DNA of 64,000 nt from Citrobacter portucalensis (GCF_002042885.1 NZ_MVFY01000003.1:124001-188000), one strand, 5' to 3'. Shown: positions 48,307-59,745, counted from the stretch's first letter. Numbers and translations are program-made. Notes: a model not told the origin generated them from the sequence alone.

Positions 48307-49629
48307 ATGCAAGCAACAGCCACAACACTCGACAACGAACAGGAACACACCCCGGTCAACTCGCGCAATAAAGTTGTCGTCGCCTCGCTCATTGGCACCG
48401 CCATTGAGTTCTTCGACTTCTATATTTACGCCACCGCCGCGGTGATCGTGTTCCCGCATATCTTCTTCCCGCAGGGGGATCCGACCGCGGCTACGCTACA
48501 GTCCCTCGCCACTTTTGCTATCGCCTTTGTGGCCCGACCAATCGGTTCCGCGGTGTTCGGACATTTCGGCGATCGCGTCGGCCGTAAAGTCACGCTGGTT
48601 GCTTCACTGCTTACCATGGGGATCTCGACAGTCGTCATTGGCCTGCTGCCGGGCTATGAAACTATCGGCATTTTCGCCCCACTGCTGCTGGCGCTGGCGC
48701 GTTTTGGTCAGGGTTTAGGTCTGGGCGGTGAATGGGGCGGCGCAGCGTTGCTGGCGACGGAAAACGCGCCACCGCGCAAACGCGCGCTGTACGGATCATT
48801 TCCTCAGCTGGGCGCGCCTATCGGTTTCTTCTTCGCCAACGGTACCTTTCTGCTGCTCTCCTGGCTGCTGACCGACGAACAGTTCATGAGCTGGGGCTGG
48901 CGCGTACCGTTCATCTTCTCCGCGGTGCTGGTGATTATCGGTCTGTACGTCCGCGTTTCATTGCATGAATCCCCGGTTTTCGCCAAAGTAGCCGCGGCGA
49001 AAAAACAGGTGAAAATCCCGCTGGGTACTCTACTGACAAAACATGTTCGCGTGACGATCCTCGGCACGTTCATCATGCTGGCGACCTATACGCTGTTCTA
49101 TATCATGACCGTCTATTCGATGACGTTCAGTACCGCCGCAGCGCCTGTAGGGCTTGGCCTGCCGCGTAATGAAGTGTTGTGGATGCTGATGATGGCGGTC
49201 ATTGGTTTTGGCGTCATGGTGCCGGTGGCGGGCCTGCTGGCCGATGCGTTTGGTCGCCGCAAGAGCATGCTCATCATCACCACGCTGATCATTCTGTTTG
49301 CGCTGTTTGCCTTTAAACCGCTGCTCGGCTCTGGCAATCCGGTGCTGGTGTTCGCCTTCCTGTTGCTGGGCTTAAGCCTGATGGGTCTGACATTTGGCCC
49401 GATGGGCGCACTGCTGCCGGAGCTGTTCCCGACCGAAGTGCGCTACACGGGGGCGTCGTTCTCATACAACGTTTCGTCGATTCTCGGCGCATCGGTTGCC
49501 CCATACATCGCTGCATGGTTGCAGGCGAATTATGGTCTGGCGGCTGTTGGTACGTATCTGGCATCGATGGCGGCATTGACGCTGATTGCACTGCTGTTGA
49601 CCCACGAAACCCGCCATCAGTCGTTGTAA
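48307..49629 (+). CDS. yhjE: MFS metabolite:H+ symporter YhjE
   Basis: 440 aa, metabolite-proton symporter branch of the major facilitator superfamily (near ProP, KgtP and ShiA). Family signatures are present: AIEFFDFYIYATAA (near residue 30), GHFGDRVGRK (near 93), and RFGQGLGLGGEWGGA (near 138). About 12 membrane segments. Substrate not established. Confidence 0.94.
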   Translation: MQATATTLDNEQEHTPVNSRNKVVVASLIGTAIEFFDFYIYATAAVIVFPHIFFPQGDPTAATLQSLATFAIAFVARPIGSAVFGHFGDRVGRKVTLVASLLTMGISTVVIGLLPGYETIGIFAPLLLALARFGQGLGLGGEWGGAALLATENAPPRKRALYGSFPQLGAPIGFFFANGTFLLLSWLLTDEQFMSWGWRVPFIFSAVLVIIGLYVRVSLHESPVFAKVAAAKKQVKIPLGTLLTKHVRVTILGTFIMLATYTLFYIMTVYSMTFSTAAAPVGLGLPRNEVLWMLMMAVIGFGVMVPVAGLLADAFGRRKSMLIITTLIILFALFAFKPLLGSGNPVLVFAFLLLGLSLMGLTFGPMGALLPELFPTEVRYTGASFSYNVSSILGASVAPYIAAWLQANYGLAAVGTYLASMAALTLIALLLTHETRHQSL

Positions 49630-49633
49630 TTCT

Positions 49634-49707
49634 TTTGCCGGATGCGGTGTAACTACCTTTTCCGGCCTGGGTTGAGCATGAAATCCAGGCCGGATAAACA
49701 TCCGGCC
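49634..49707. repeat. BIME: REP pair
   Basis: TTGCCGGATGCGGTGTAAC..TTTTCCGGCCTG and CCAGGCCGGATAAACATCCGGC between convergent yhjE and yhjG. Confidence 0.75.
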
Positions 49708-49712
49708 AGACA

Positions 49713-51773
49713 TCACTTCTTCATCTGTGACAGGATCGTCCGGCACTGATTCGCGTCACCCTCTGACGGCGAAATCAGCGCCAACAAGGCTGCCGCGGGA
49801 GTAACTAACGTGGCTAATGCGGCAGCAACCGCACCGCGCGCAATCAGCGGTCCGGCCTTCACGCCAGCCTGCGGATTCTTAAAGGTGCCGCGAACATACA
49901 GCGGCGAACGCAGAGTAATAATACGAATCCCTTTGCTCTCCGGATCGATGGTTAAATCCAGTTGCTCCGACGCAAAGCTCGCCGTACCAGTGACATTAAT
50001 GACTGCGTTTTCCGTGTCGAAAGCAAAAATCTGCGGACGCGCCACGCCGTTAACAATATCCAGATTCGCCGCCGCGCAGTTCACCCGCACTTCGTCATCA
50101 CCAAATATCTGCCCGACAAGATAGTTCCCCAGATTCAAGCCCACAATTTCCATCAGATTCCGGCTGATCAAGCCGTCATTCATCAGCAGTTTCAGGTTGC
50201 CATTGCTGTTACCCAGCAGCGCCGCTACCGAGTTTCCACTTCCGCTAAACCGGGCGTCCCCGTTCATTTCACCGAGCGTTTTCTGCATCAGTTCCACATC
50301 GGGCATCAGCGCTTTTAGCTTCAGCCGCCGCGCCTGAATATACGCCTGTCCCCGCATCGGCTTTTTATCCCCTTCCAGATGGATGCTGGAGACAATGCTG
50401 CCTCCCGCAAGACCAAATTTCAGCGGTTGCAGGCGCAGGTCAGCATTTTTCAGGATGATATGAGTGGAGAGATCGCTGATCGGCAGGCTACTGCCATGCT
50501 CAATACGCCGTCCTTTGAAACGCACGTCAGCGTCCATCACGTTCCATTTATCGGTTTCAAAACGGTCATACGGCAAGACCTTGTCCGCAGGCTGAACGCT
50601 CTTCTCACCTTTGCGCTGTTCAGATTGTTTTGCCCGTTCCGCCCCTTTGCCTGAATCCACCCCGATCAGCGGCCCCAAATCGGCCAGCCTCAGCTGGCGT
50701 GATTCCACATCGCCCTTCAGCATGGGTCGCGGCTTACCGGTGGTGTAGGCCAGCGTTCCGTGAATATCGCTGTCGCCAATACGGCCATTGAAATCGCGAT
50801 AATCAAAAACAGAGGATTTTTCCGGGTCAATTTTCGCCACCAGACGTCCGTCGGTTTCAAACGGCGGCGTATCCGGGAGCAGTACGCCGGTCAAATCGTA
50901 CAAATCCCCTAGCGAATCTCCCGAGAATTTAAGCCGCAGATCCGCCCCGCCCATATTCATCGGATCGTTTATCGTGCCGATAAACGCTACGCGCGTATTG
51001 CCCGAACGGAAATCAGCCTGAATCGGGAAAGGCGTATCTTCGCCACGCAGCGCCAGCATTCCGCCTATTTTTCCGCTACCGCTTAGCGGTTCGCCGTTAT
51101 ATCGCCCTTGCGCTTTCAGCCCAAACACGTAGTCCTCGACGCGAGCGTTGCTCTCTTTACCTTTTGCGCCGGTCACTTCGCTAAAGGGTAACGGTTTACC
51201 CAGCGGATCGACCAGGATCTCAATCTCCGACTTCGTCACCTTATCGTTAATGGCGATACGTCCCTGGTCGAACAGAATGTTATCCAGCCGGAAAGACCAT
51301 GCGGATGGCGGCGCATCAGGATCGCGGTTTTCGTCCCCAGCTAAGTTAAAGGTCCAGTTATTGTTTTTCTCCGACAGGCGGATCAGCCGCGCATCGGGTT
51401 TGACCAGCTTGACCCACGGGAGCCAGACGGTTTTTGTCAGCAGTGCCAGCGGGGCGAGCGTAGCTTCAACACGCGGCAGATGCACCATGGTGACGTCGGG
51501 AATATCTGGCGGGTTGCCGAGGATAATATCTTCAGCATGAACATGCGGCCAAGGAACCCAGCTACGCCAGCCAGTTTCCTGCTTCTGGCGTTCCCAAACC
51601 ACGCCCAGGTCACCCCGTATAGCAAAGGGCCGGTTGAGTTCTGTAGAGACTTTCTGGTTGATGGTCGGTTTGAGCCGGTTCCAGTCAAATGTCGCAATCA
51701 CAATGATGAGTACGACGATCAACAACAAGAAAACCCCTATTACTGAAGTGGTTATTTTACCTGTTCTCGTCAT
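49713..51773 (-). CDS. yhjG: AsmA-family protein YhjG
   Basis: 686 aa as in E. coli. An N-terminal membrane segment (about residues 8-28) anchors a long beta-rich periplasmic part, the AsmA/VPS13-like fold that bridges inner and outer membranes for phospholipid movement (family inference). The conserved NRPFAIRGDLGVVW and the C-terminal LDLTIDPESKGIRIITLRSPLYVRGTF segment are visible. Redundant with other AsmA paralogues in E. coli. Confidence 0.92.
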   Translation of the reverse strand: MTRTGKITTSVIGVFLLLIVVLIIVIATFDWNRLKPTINQKVSTELNRPFAIRGDLGVVWERQKQETGWRSWVPWPHVHAEDIILGNPPDIPDVTMVHLPRVEATLAPLALLTKTVWLPWVKLVKPDARLIRLSEKNNNWTFNLAGDENRDPDAPPSAWSFRLDNILFDQGRIAINDKVTKSEIEILVDPLGKPLPFSEVTGAKGKESNARVEDYVFGLKAQGRYNGEPLSGSGKIGGMLALRGEDTPFPIQADFRSGNTRVAFIGTINDPMNMGGADLRLKFSGDSLGDLYDLTGVLLPDTPPFETDGRLVAKIDPEKSSVFDYRDFNGRIGDSDIHGTLAYTTGKPRPMLKGDVESRQLRLADLGPLIGVDSGKGAERAKQSEQRKGEKSVQPADKVLPYDRFETDKWNVMDADVRFKGRRIEHGSSLPISDLSTHIILKNADLRLQPLKFGLAGGSIVSSIHLEGDKKPMRGQAYIQARRLKLKALMPDVELMQKTLGEMNGDARFSGSGNSVAALLGNSNGNLKLLMNDGLISRNLMEIVGLNLGNYLVGQIFGDDEVRVNCAAANLDIVNGVARPQIFAFDTENAVINVTGTASFASEQLDLTIDPESKGIRIITLRSPLYVRGTFKNPQAGVKAGPLIARGAVAAALATLVTPAAALLALISPSEGDANQCRTILSQMKK

Positions 51774-51851
51774 GTCTAACCTCCTTACTTCCTTCCTTGC
51801 CTGTCCTAAAGATAGTCCAGCAGGATGAAAAGGAGGTGCACTACGCCCTCA

Positions 51852-52619
51852 TCAAAGCGACAGGATCACCTCTTCAAGCGTATCCAGAGGCACTGGACGA
51901 GAGAGAAAATAGCCTTGCGCAGCGAAAGCCGGTGAGTTTTGCACATCGCGCCACTCTTCCAGCGTTTCAACACCTTCGACAATGACACCGCGGCAATAGC
52001 GGTTCATGAGCTGTAATAGTAGTGTGAAGAGATTACGTCCCTCCGGCGTCTTGCGCAGCATGACGAACAGATCCCGCGCCACTTTGATATAGTCATAACT
52101 CACTTCACTAAGCGCCGAGAAGTTCGCCATTCCGGTACCAAAGTCATCCAGCCAGAGCGGGCCGAACTCGCACATTGAGGCGAACGACGACCCCTTCGGC
52201 AAGCGGATATGTTCCACCAGCTCAAAACGCAGCCACGGCAGGCCTTCAATGATTTTCAGGATTTCGGGATCCTGACGCATCGCAATGAGTGTTGGTCCAT
52301 CGACATTCACTGAAGCCAGCAGGTTGTTGGCTCTGAAAAAGCCCCCTTTCAGCTCAAGCTGCAGAAGTTGCTCTTTCACTACTTCAACACGATGCCGTAC
52401 AGCCACTTCAGCAAAATAGCGGTCTGGTGCAATACGTTGTGAAGGGTTATCAGGATGGCTCACGACGGTCAGCAGTTCAACGGCCATCAGCCTTCCGTTG
52501 GTCTGGTAAATTGGCTGGTAGGTGTAAGCACGCTCGCACTGCAGCCAATAGCGTCTTTCCAGCAAGCTTTCAATACTCGCATCGGGCGTAATGAGCTGCT
52601 GGGTAACCTGCTTTATCAT
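51852..52619 (-). CDS. pdeH: Cyclic-di-GMP phosphodiesterase PdeH (YhjH)
   Basis: 255 aa stand-alone EAL-domain enzyme that keeps c-di-GMP low in swimming cells and so relieves YcgR braking. EAL-type motifs: MAVELLT (the modified EAL, as in E. coli), SVNVDGP, ELVEHIRLP, WLDDFGTGMANF, and IVEGVET. The start MIKQVTQQL fits E. coli; the reading 15 codons longer runs into the leader. A flagellar sigma-28 promoter lies 50 bases upstream. Confidence 0.96.
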   Translation of the reverse strand: MIKQVTQQLITPDASIESLLERRYWLQCERAYTYQPIYQTNGRLMAVELLTVVSHPDNPSQRIAPDRYFAEVAVRHRVEVVKEQLLQLELKGGFFRANNLLASVNVDGPTLIAMRQDPEILKIIEGLPWLRFELVEHIRLPKGSSFASMCEFGPLWLDDFGTGMANFSALSEVSYDYIKVARDLFVMLRKTPEGRNLFTLLLQLMNRYCRGVIVEGVETLEEWRDVQNSPAFAAQGYFLSRPVPLDTLEEVILSL

Positions 52620-52667
52620 CTGAGATGTCCTGTAAATAAGAGTGTGACTGACCGGACTCGTCAAAGG

Positions 52668-52694
52668 TTATCGGCGCTCAGACGAAGAACTTTA
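52668..52694 (-). promoter_or_regulatory. sigma-28 (FliA) promoter of pdeH
   Basis: Minus strand: TAAAGTTC (52687-52694), 11-bp spacer, GCCGATAA (52668-52675), essentially the flagellar class 3 consensus. It couples the phosphodiesterase to flagellar gene expression. Confidence 0.95.
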
Positions 52695-52762
52695 CGTTCA
52701 GCTGTGCGCAAAAATAAAAACTAAGCGGCAAAAACAACGCAGAACACGTGCTGGCTCAAAAA

Positions 52763-52786
52763 AATAATGGAACGATGTTTTAATAT
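52763..52786 (+). promoter_or_regulatory. Probable KdgR operator of kdgK
   Basis: TAATGGAACGATGTTTTAAT resembles the KdgR consensus TGAAACA-TGTTTCA in an AT-rich setting, about 65-85 bases before the kdgK start. E. coli kdgK belongs to the KdgR regulon. Confidence 0.55.
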
Positions 52787-52849
52787 AGTTGACCACTTAA
52801 CACCCACAGCGCACACTAACGCTAATTTTTTTCAGAGCAGGTTACGACT

Positions 52850-53779
52850 ATGTCCAGAAAGATTGCCGTGATTGGCGAATGCATGATTGAGCTGTCACAG
52901 AAAGGCGCTGACGTTCAGCGCGGATTCGGTGGCGACACGTTGAATACATCCGTTTATATCGCCCGTCAGGTCGATGCGGCGGCACTTTCCGTACACTATG
53001 TGACTGCACTGGGTACCGACAGTTTTAGCCAACAAATGCTGGAGTCCTGGCAGGGTGAAAACGTAGACACTTCATTAACCCAGCGCATGGAAAACCGCCT
53101 GCCAGGTCTCTACTACATTGAGACCGACAGCACTGGCGAGCGCACCTTCTATTACTGGCGTAATGAAGCCGCCGCAAAATTCTGGCTGGAGAGCGAGCAG
53201 TCTGTCGCGATTTGCGAAGAACTGGCGACATTTGACTACTTGTATCTGAGCGGAATCAGCCTGGCGATTTTAAGCCCGGCAAGCCGTGACAAGCTGCTGT
53301 CATTGCTGCGTGAATGCCGTGCCAACGGCGGAAAGGTCATTTTTGACAATAACTACCGCCCACGTCTGTGGAGCAGCAAAGAAGAAACCCAGCAGGTGTA
53401 TCAGCAGATGCTGGAATGCACCAATATCGCATTCCTGACGCTGGACGATGAAGACGCACTGTGGGGTGAAAAACCCGTTGCCGAGGTAATTGCCCGTACT
53501 CACGCTGCTGGCGTTCAGGAAGTGGTTGTGAAGCGTGGCGCAGACTCTTGCCTGGTTTCAATTGCAGGCGAAGAACTGATCGACGTTCCGGCAGTTAAAC
53601 TACCGAAAGAGAAAGTGATCGATACCACTGCGGCCGGAGACTCCTTCAGCGCCGGGTATCTGGCGGTCCGTCTGACCGGTGGCGATGCTGCCGAAGCCGC
53701 AAAACGAGGCCACCTGACGGCAAGCACCGTCATTCAGCATCGTGGGGCGATTATCCCCCGCGACGCCATGCCGCAATAA
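52850..53779 (+). CDS. kdgK: 2-keto-3-deoxygluconate kinase
   Basis: 309 aa PfkB-family sugar kinase; phosphorylates KDG to KDPG for aldol cleavage by Eda in hexuronate breakdown. PfkB motifs: GGDTLNTSVYIAR near the N-terminus (about residues 28-40) and the ATP/catalytic DTTAAGDSFSAGYLA (about 257-271, with the base Asp in GDSF). GCAGG lies before the ATG. Confidence 0.97.
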   Translation: MSRKIAVIGECMIELSQKGADVQRGFGGDTLNTSVYIARQVDAAALSVHYVTALGTDSFSQQMLESWQGENVDTSLTQRMENRLPGLYYIETDSTGERTFYYWRNEAAAKFWLESEQSVAICEELATFDYLYLSGISLAILSPASRDKLLSLLRECRANGGKVIFDNNYRPRLWSSKEETQQVYQQMLECTNIAFLTLDDEDALWGEKPVAEVIARTHAAGVQEVVVKRGADSCLVSIAGEELIDVPAVKLPKEKVIDTTAAGDSFSAGYLAVRLTGGDAAEAAKRGHLTASTVIQHRGAIIPRDAMPQ

Positions 53780-53789
53780 TTTATTGTTC

Positions 53790-53865
53790 CTGTAGGCCGG
53801 ATGAGGCGTTAACGCCGCATCCGGCACTGGGTAAGCCGGGAGCGCTTCGCTTGCCCGGCTTACAG
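53790..53865. repeat. REP pair
   Basis: TGTAGGCCGGATGAGGCG..CGCCGCATCCGGCA and GTAAGCCGGGAGCGC..TTGCCCGGCTTAC between convergent kdgK and yhjJ. Confidence 0.85.
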
Positions 53866-53878
53866 GTTACGATACCCT

Positions 53879-55372
53879 TTACTGTACAGGCGGGATATCC
53901 GTCACTTCAGAGTGTGATTCATCCGTTTCAACAGACGTTGCCGCTGCGGTAACGGGCGCCATAATGCTATCCCACGTCGCCTGCAGATCCTTCATATTGA
54001 ATTCAGGTTCACCCTTCGGCTGCAGCAGAATTAACGCCATATCTTGCGACAGCTGCTGACGCAGGTCCTGATTCAGCATCTCAACGCTCAGGCTGTTGAG
54101 GAAGCTCTGGCGTAAACGCTGGTACTGTTCAGGCGCAATATCCACCACCTGATTTTGCAGCGAGCGCAAACGCTGGCTGATCAAAATATCGGTATCGGTA
54201 CGACCATAGGTGGCAAACAGCTTCTGCAGTTCCAGATTCTTTTGCGCTACCAGCGCATTGAACTCTTCTTCCGGCAGTCCCTTATCACGCACTTTCGCCA
54301 GCTCACGCGCAACCGTACCCAGATTGGCGTTCAGCTTATCGTTCGGCGACTCAACGTTAATCGCGCACTGCGCGCGCAGGAACAGCACCCGGCAGTCAAA
54401 TCCGAGGCCAATGTCTTTGGCATTGTTTTTGGTTAGCTCTTGCTGAATGTGCCAGAACAGCGCCTCACGGGCTAAATCAGCGCGCCAGTAACGTAACAGC
54501 GCGGCAGATTCACGGATCGGCTGCCATGGCGTGTCCCACATGATGGAAAGGCGATCCTGGCGTACCGCATCGGTCATAATACTCACGGCTTCTGCTCGCA
54601 GCGGAGAGAGCGTGGGAACCGGTGCAGGCGTTTCGCGTTTTCCTTTTAACTCGCCAAAGGTTTTATTGATTTGCTCAGCTACGCTGCGTGCATCAACGTT
54701 ACCGACGATGATCAGCGTCATCGCGTCCGGGGTATACCATTTCTGGTAGAAAGACTGAATTTTCGACGCGTCTACCGGCGTTTTCAGCGGATCGGCAGGA
54801 TCGTGCCCCAGTAGGGTCGATCCCTTCAGACGGTAACGCCACCACCCTTCTTTGGTATCTGACGGCCAGGTTGCAACCATGTCTTCGCTACTCAGCGCAT
54901 GATTGACCGTTTCAGAGGTGATGCTCAGTTTACCGGAGATATTTGCCAGATAAGAAAGTGACTCTTTCAGTAGGTCGTTACGGCTGTTAGGCAGACTGAG
55001 GTTATACAGCGTGGAATCGTAGGAAACGATAACCGGCGGCATGGGACGTTTGGGATCGAACCCCTGCTGCCACAGTGAACGGGCTTGCGTGGCATCGAGG
55101 CCACCGCTTTGCGTCAGCGCGATACGCGGGATCGCATGGCTGAAACCACTCTGTTGCGCACTTTCGGTGAGTGAACCGGTATTGACCAGCAGGCGAACCT
55201 CAATACGGTCGCTCGGACGCTGGGGAGTGGCTAACACTTGCCACTGTAAACCATTTGCCAGCGTGCCCTGTTGCCACGCTGGATCAGGCTGGAGCGCATC
55301 TGCCTGCACATAGCCGGCAGTGGCCATCATCAGCAAGCCGCCCGCTAAAAGTCGAATTTTTGTGCCCTGCAT
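53879..55372 (-). CDS. yhjJ: M16-family peptidase-like periplasmic protein YhjJ (no zinc motif)
   Basis: 497 aa (498 in E. coli). Sec signal peptide ends near residue 24 (GYVQA-DA). Two M16-type domains follow, but the zinc-binding HxxEH motif is replaced by HAIPR (His79, then Pro82-Arg83), so it should not be an active protease by the usual mechanism. It may act as a partner subunit, as in other two-component M16 pairs. No second M16 gene is adjacent. Conserved position between kdgK and dctA. Confidence 0.92.
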   Translation of the reverse strand: MQGTKIRLLAGGLLMMATAGYVQADALQPDPAWQQGTLANGLQWQVLATPQRPSDRIEVRLLVNTGSLTESAQQSGFSHAIPRIALTQSGGLDATQARSLWQQGFDPKRPMPPVIVSYDSTLYNLSLPNSRNDLLKESLSYLANISGKLSITSETVNHALSSEDMVATWPSDTKEGWWRYRLKGSTLLGHDPADPLKTPVDASKIQSFYQKWYTPDAMTLIIVGNVDARSVAEQINKTFGELKGKRETPAPVPTLSPLRAEAVSIMTDAVRQDRLSIMWDTPWQPIRESAALLRYWRADLAREALFWHIQQELTKNNAKDIGLGFDCRVLFLRAQCAINVESPNDKLNANLGTVARELAKVRDKGLPEEEFNALVAQKNLELQKLFATYGRTDTDILISQRLRSLQNQVVDIAPEQYQRLRQSFLNSLSVEMLNQDLRQQLSQDMALILLQPKGEPEFNMKDLQATWDSIMAPVTAAATSVETDESHSEVTDIPPVQ

Positions 55373-55552
55373 GTGAACCCCTGATCAACTATCCTGGAAA
55401 TAAAAAGACAGCCCTCGAAAGGACTCTCTGAATATGACGTTAAAAACACTTCGTGTTAGACCGCGAGAACATAAAAATGTCACGGAAGAAGTGAAAAAAT
55501 CCCGAGCCGCCGAATCGACGGTTTCAGGCACAGGGGGTAATTATGCGCAAAC

Positions 55553-55580
55553 GCCCGCAGTCCTGGAAGGGACTACGGGC
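55553..55580 (-). terminator. Possible dctA terminator
   Basis: GCCCGTAGTCC/GGACTGCGGGC hairpin just downstream of the dctA stop on the minus strand, followed by GTTTGCGC, only a short T run. Confidence 0.5.
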
Positions 55581-55593
55581 ATAAGTGACGAGA

Positions 55594-56889
<1,296 letters not shown>

Positions 56890-57037
56890 TTAAAGTAAAA
56901 ACCACAGGTCTTGTAAGGTTTTGTTTAACCTGCGGCCTTAAAGTAACACCCACACAACTTGACAGAAATGTACCTGGATCATAATTGATACAAAAATGTT
57001 AAAAATTTTGAGCTGGCTCGCACAAGCGAGACCTTTT

Positions 57038-59044
57038 TTAACTTTTGTAATCAGCGCTTTCCGGCGCCAGATAACGTTCTTCGAAGATATTTGCCGGAAC
57101 CGGTCGGGCAAACAGGAACCCTTGTGCCACTTCCACCCCGGCTTGTGATAGCCATTCACGCTGCGCTTCGGTTTCGACACCTTCGGCGATCATCTGCAAA
57201 TTAAGGCTGTGGGCCAACTGAATGATGGCGGAGATCATGCTGCAATCCTCAGGTACTCCGTCGACAAACATCTTATCGATTTTGAGGACATCCACCGGTA
57301 GCGACTTCATGTGCTGCAGCTGTCGCAGGCCCGCATACCCCATGCCAAAGTCATCCAGTGCGATACGTACTCCCGCATTACGCAATGGGCGCAAAATGGC
57401 CACCGCGGCGTGGGGATCATCGATATGCCGGCTTTCAGTCACTTCCAGGATCAACGTACCAGGCTTGATGCGATAGCGGTTTAACAACTCCAGCAGGTCC
57501 GAGACCATACTCGGGTGCATCAGCTGTAGTGCGGACAAATTCACCGACAGCGGCAGCATCAGACCCCGTTCCTGCCACGCTGACAGCTGGCGGCACGTCT
57601 CTTCCAGCACCCAGTAACCAACCGTCACCATCAGACCACAGGACTCAATCCTGTCGATTAATCCTTCGGGCAGCTCCCAGCTTCCGTCCGGCTGCTGCAT
57701 CCGCAATAATGCTTCTGCGCTCAATACCTTACCGCTGGACATTTCCACCTGCGGCTGCATCCAAAGCGCGAACTGACGGTTATCCAGCGCGGTAAGAATA
57801 TCGTTCTCTTCCGTCAAACGCTGCTGCGCCTCTTCCATCTGTAACGGATCAAAGAACTGAATTTGATTTTTACCCTTATGGCGCGAGGTTAATACGGCCG
57901 AGAGAGCGCGGCGGTAAAGCTGTTCTGCGGTCAAATCACCATAGAACATTGCTACTCCAATGTTGCAGGTAGGACGCAGTTGAATACCCTGAATAGGTAA
58001 TCGCTCGTTAACGATAGTGAGTACTTGCTGACCTAGAGTAATAGCGTGCCAGGGTTCTTTTACACCATGGGCGATGATGGCGAAGTCATAGCCACTCACC
58101 TGGGAAAGCACCATCCTGGGGGCTAATACCGACTTGAGTTTTTCGACCAGCGTAAGCAGCAGGATTTCCCGCTGAGTTTCAGTTAACACCCCCGCGGTGT
58201 CACGTAGGGTTTCGCAGGTGACAATCATCAGCGCCGTCGTCTGCTGGCGGGTAACAACCTGCTCCAGCAACCCCATTAAAAACGACTTATTGGGCAGTTC
58301 GGAAACCGGGAAACGCATTGCAAAGTCGCTTTGCTCTTCGCTATGTCGCTGAATCAACTGCTGATTAAGATTGTAGCTACGCACCAGCATACCAATCTCA
58401 TCATCCTGATGTAGACGCGGCAATGCCAGTTGATAGCCAATCAGATCCTGCTGTTGGATATCGTTCAGCTCACGGGCAATTTTACGTAAGGGGTGCACAA
58501 TCAAGCGGTTAATGCACCAGGAGATGGCGACGGTCAGTATTAACGACAAAAGTAAGTAAATGGTCACTAACGTCGAGAGCGTACTCATCACGAATTTGTA
58601 CATGCGGTACGAATCCGCCTGCAGTACCAGATACGCCAGCGGTTGCGGGTTAGCTGAACGCTCAAGAGAATAGATCGGCAGCGAAATTTGTACCGGAAGC
58701 TCAAACAGGCGAGTCACCGTAACAGGAACGGGGCGTTCAGGGATAAAACTCATCCGCAACGCCTGAAACTGATTGGGCAGCACCACATCGGCGCGACTGA
58801 CTACACCCGCTGGCCGAATACTTTTTAAAATGGCTTCCGCTTCGGGAATATCCCCTTTCAGGATAGTGTCCGACAGAGGCTCACGGACGGAGCGAGCGAT
58901 ACTTTCCAGTTGCGTAGCCGTGTTATAGCGGTTTTGCTGGACCAGATGGAACAACAAAACGGTGCAAAAAATAAAAACGAACACCATAACAACGGCCGCA
59001 ACCATTGCCATCTGCTTAATTGTTAACGAGCGACTGACACGCAA
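57038..59044 (-). CDS. pdeK: HAMP-GGDEF-EAL protein PdeK (YhjK), likely c-di-GMP phosphodiesterase
   Basis: 668 aa. A first membrane segment (about residues 14-35) and a second (about 155-180) flank a periplasmic sensor region, followed by HAMP. The GGDEF domain is degenerate (SGYDF instead of GGDEF), so no cyclase activity is expected. The EAL domain is complete: [38 protein letters not shown]. In E. coli the next genes are the bcs cellulose operon; here that operon is absent. Confidence 0.94.
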   Translation of the reverse strand: MRVSRSLTIKQMAMVAAVVMVFVFIFCTVLLFHLVQQNRYNTATQLESIARSVREPLSDTILKGDIPEAEAILKSIRPAGVVSRADVVLPNQFQALRMSFIPERPVPVTVTRLFELPVQISLPIYSLERSANPQPLAYLVLQADSYRMYKFVMSTLSTLVTIYLLLSLILTVAISWCINRLIVHPLRKIARELNDIQQQDLIGYQLALPRLHQDDEIGMLVRSYNLNQQLIQRHSEEQSDFAMRFPVSELPNKSFLMGLLEQVVTRQQTTALMIVTCETLRDTAGVLTETQREILLLTLVEKLKSVLAPRMVLSQVSGYDFAIIAHGVKEPWHAITLGQQVLTIVNERLPIQGIQLRPTCNIGVAMFYGDLTAEQLYRRALSAVLTSRHKGKNQIQFFDPLQMEEAQQRLTEENDILTALDNRQFALWMQPQVEMSSGKVLSAEALLRMQQPDGSWELPEGLIDRIESCGLMVTVGYWVLEETCRQLSAWQERGLMLPLSVNLSALQLMHPSMVSDLLELLNRYRIKPGTLILEVTESRHIDDPHAAVAILRPLRNAGVRIALDDFGMGYAGLRQLQHMKSLPVDVLKIDKMFVDGVPEDCSMISAIIQLAHSLNLQMIAEGVETEAQREWLSQAGVEVAQGFLFARPVPANIFEERYLAPESADYKS

Positions 59045-59270
59045 ACTGACTCTCCACGGATAGACGAAACTGCCGTCAGAGTATACCCGATCGTAGCGGT
59101 ATTAAGAGAGGCGGTATCTGAAAACTTCCCAGCGTGCATTATCGCGACAGGATAGGCACCTGGCGACGAGATTTATCTGCATTTAAGCCGAAAAAGGCCG
59201 CAAGGTCGCCCCCTGCGGCCTGGTTCGGGCGCATGTTGCCATCACGGCAGGCAGACGCCTACAAAGCGCA

Positions 59271-59378
59271 TTACTTTCTGTTACGCAGCCAGCTCACAAT
59301 CAGGCTGGCAATGGTGCCAGCGATGATGGGAGCCGCTAAATCGTGCCAGAAGGCCACGCCTAACTGTGCGAGCGTCAT
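59271..59378 (-). CDS. ldrD: Ldr-family type I toxin (LdrD-like), 35 aa
   Basis: Reads MTLAQLGVAFWHDLAAPIIA then GTIASLIVSWLRNRK, aligning end to end with E. coli LdrD (MTFAELGMAFWHDLAAPVIA...). One hydrophobic helix with a basic tail, a membrane-damaging toxin in E. coli when overproduced. In E. coli ldrD lies between bcsG and yhjV, so its place beside yhjV/megL is conserved while the bcs genes are gone. An Rdl-like antisense RNA region lies upstream. Confidence 0.88.
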   Translation of the reverse strand: MTLAQLGVAFWHDLAAPIIAGTIASLIVSWLRNRK

Positions 59379-59419
59379 ATAGCCGCCTGTGTTGCAATGG
59401 CAACTGTTCACGGCTATCC

Positions 59420-59496
59420 TTGAGTTGTTCAGGTTCAAGTCAGCCCCCGTTTTGTTGCCAGGTTTATACCGAACAACGTGCGGGGGTTTTCTCTTT
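59420..59496 (+). ncRNA. Rdl-like antisense RNA of the ldr toxin
   Basis: Opposite the ldr leader a terminator-like stem CCCCCG (59444-59449)/CGGGGG (59481-59486) is followed by TTTTCTCTTT, as in E. coli Rdl antisense RNAs that block Ldr translation. The 5' end is not defined by the sequence, so the start given is approximate. Confidence 0.6.
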
Positions 59497-59745
59497 CCAG
59501 CAACCGATGCCGCCGGGGATCAAGCCCCCGCAACATTGCGCCTCACCGGGAATTCCCGGCTTGCCGCTGATTCTACGGCAGCCCACTTGCCATATCACTG
59601 CGCAATATTGCGCTCTGCGTAGCGCCTCGCAATTCACCCATTTTCTTACCAGCACGCTGGAAAGATTCTTTCCAGTTGGCAACATTCCTGCCGACCATTA
59701 GTTCAGACAAAAACATAACACATTGATATCTATCAGTTCATTTTC

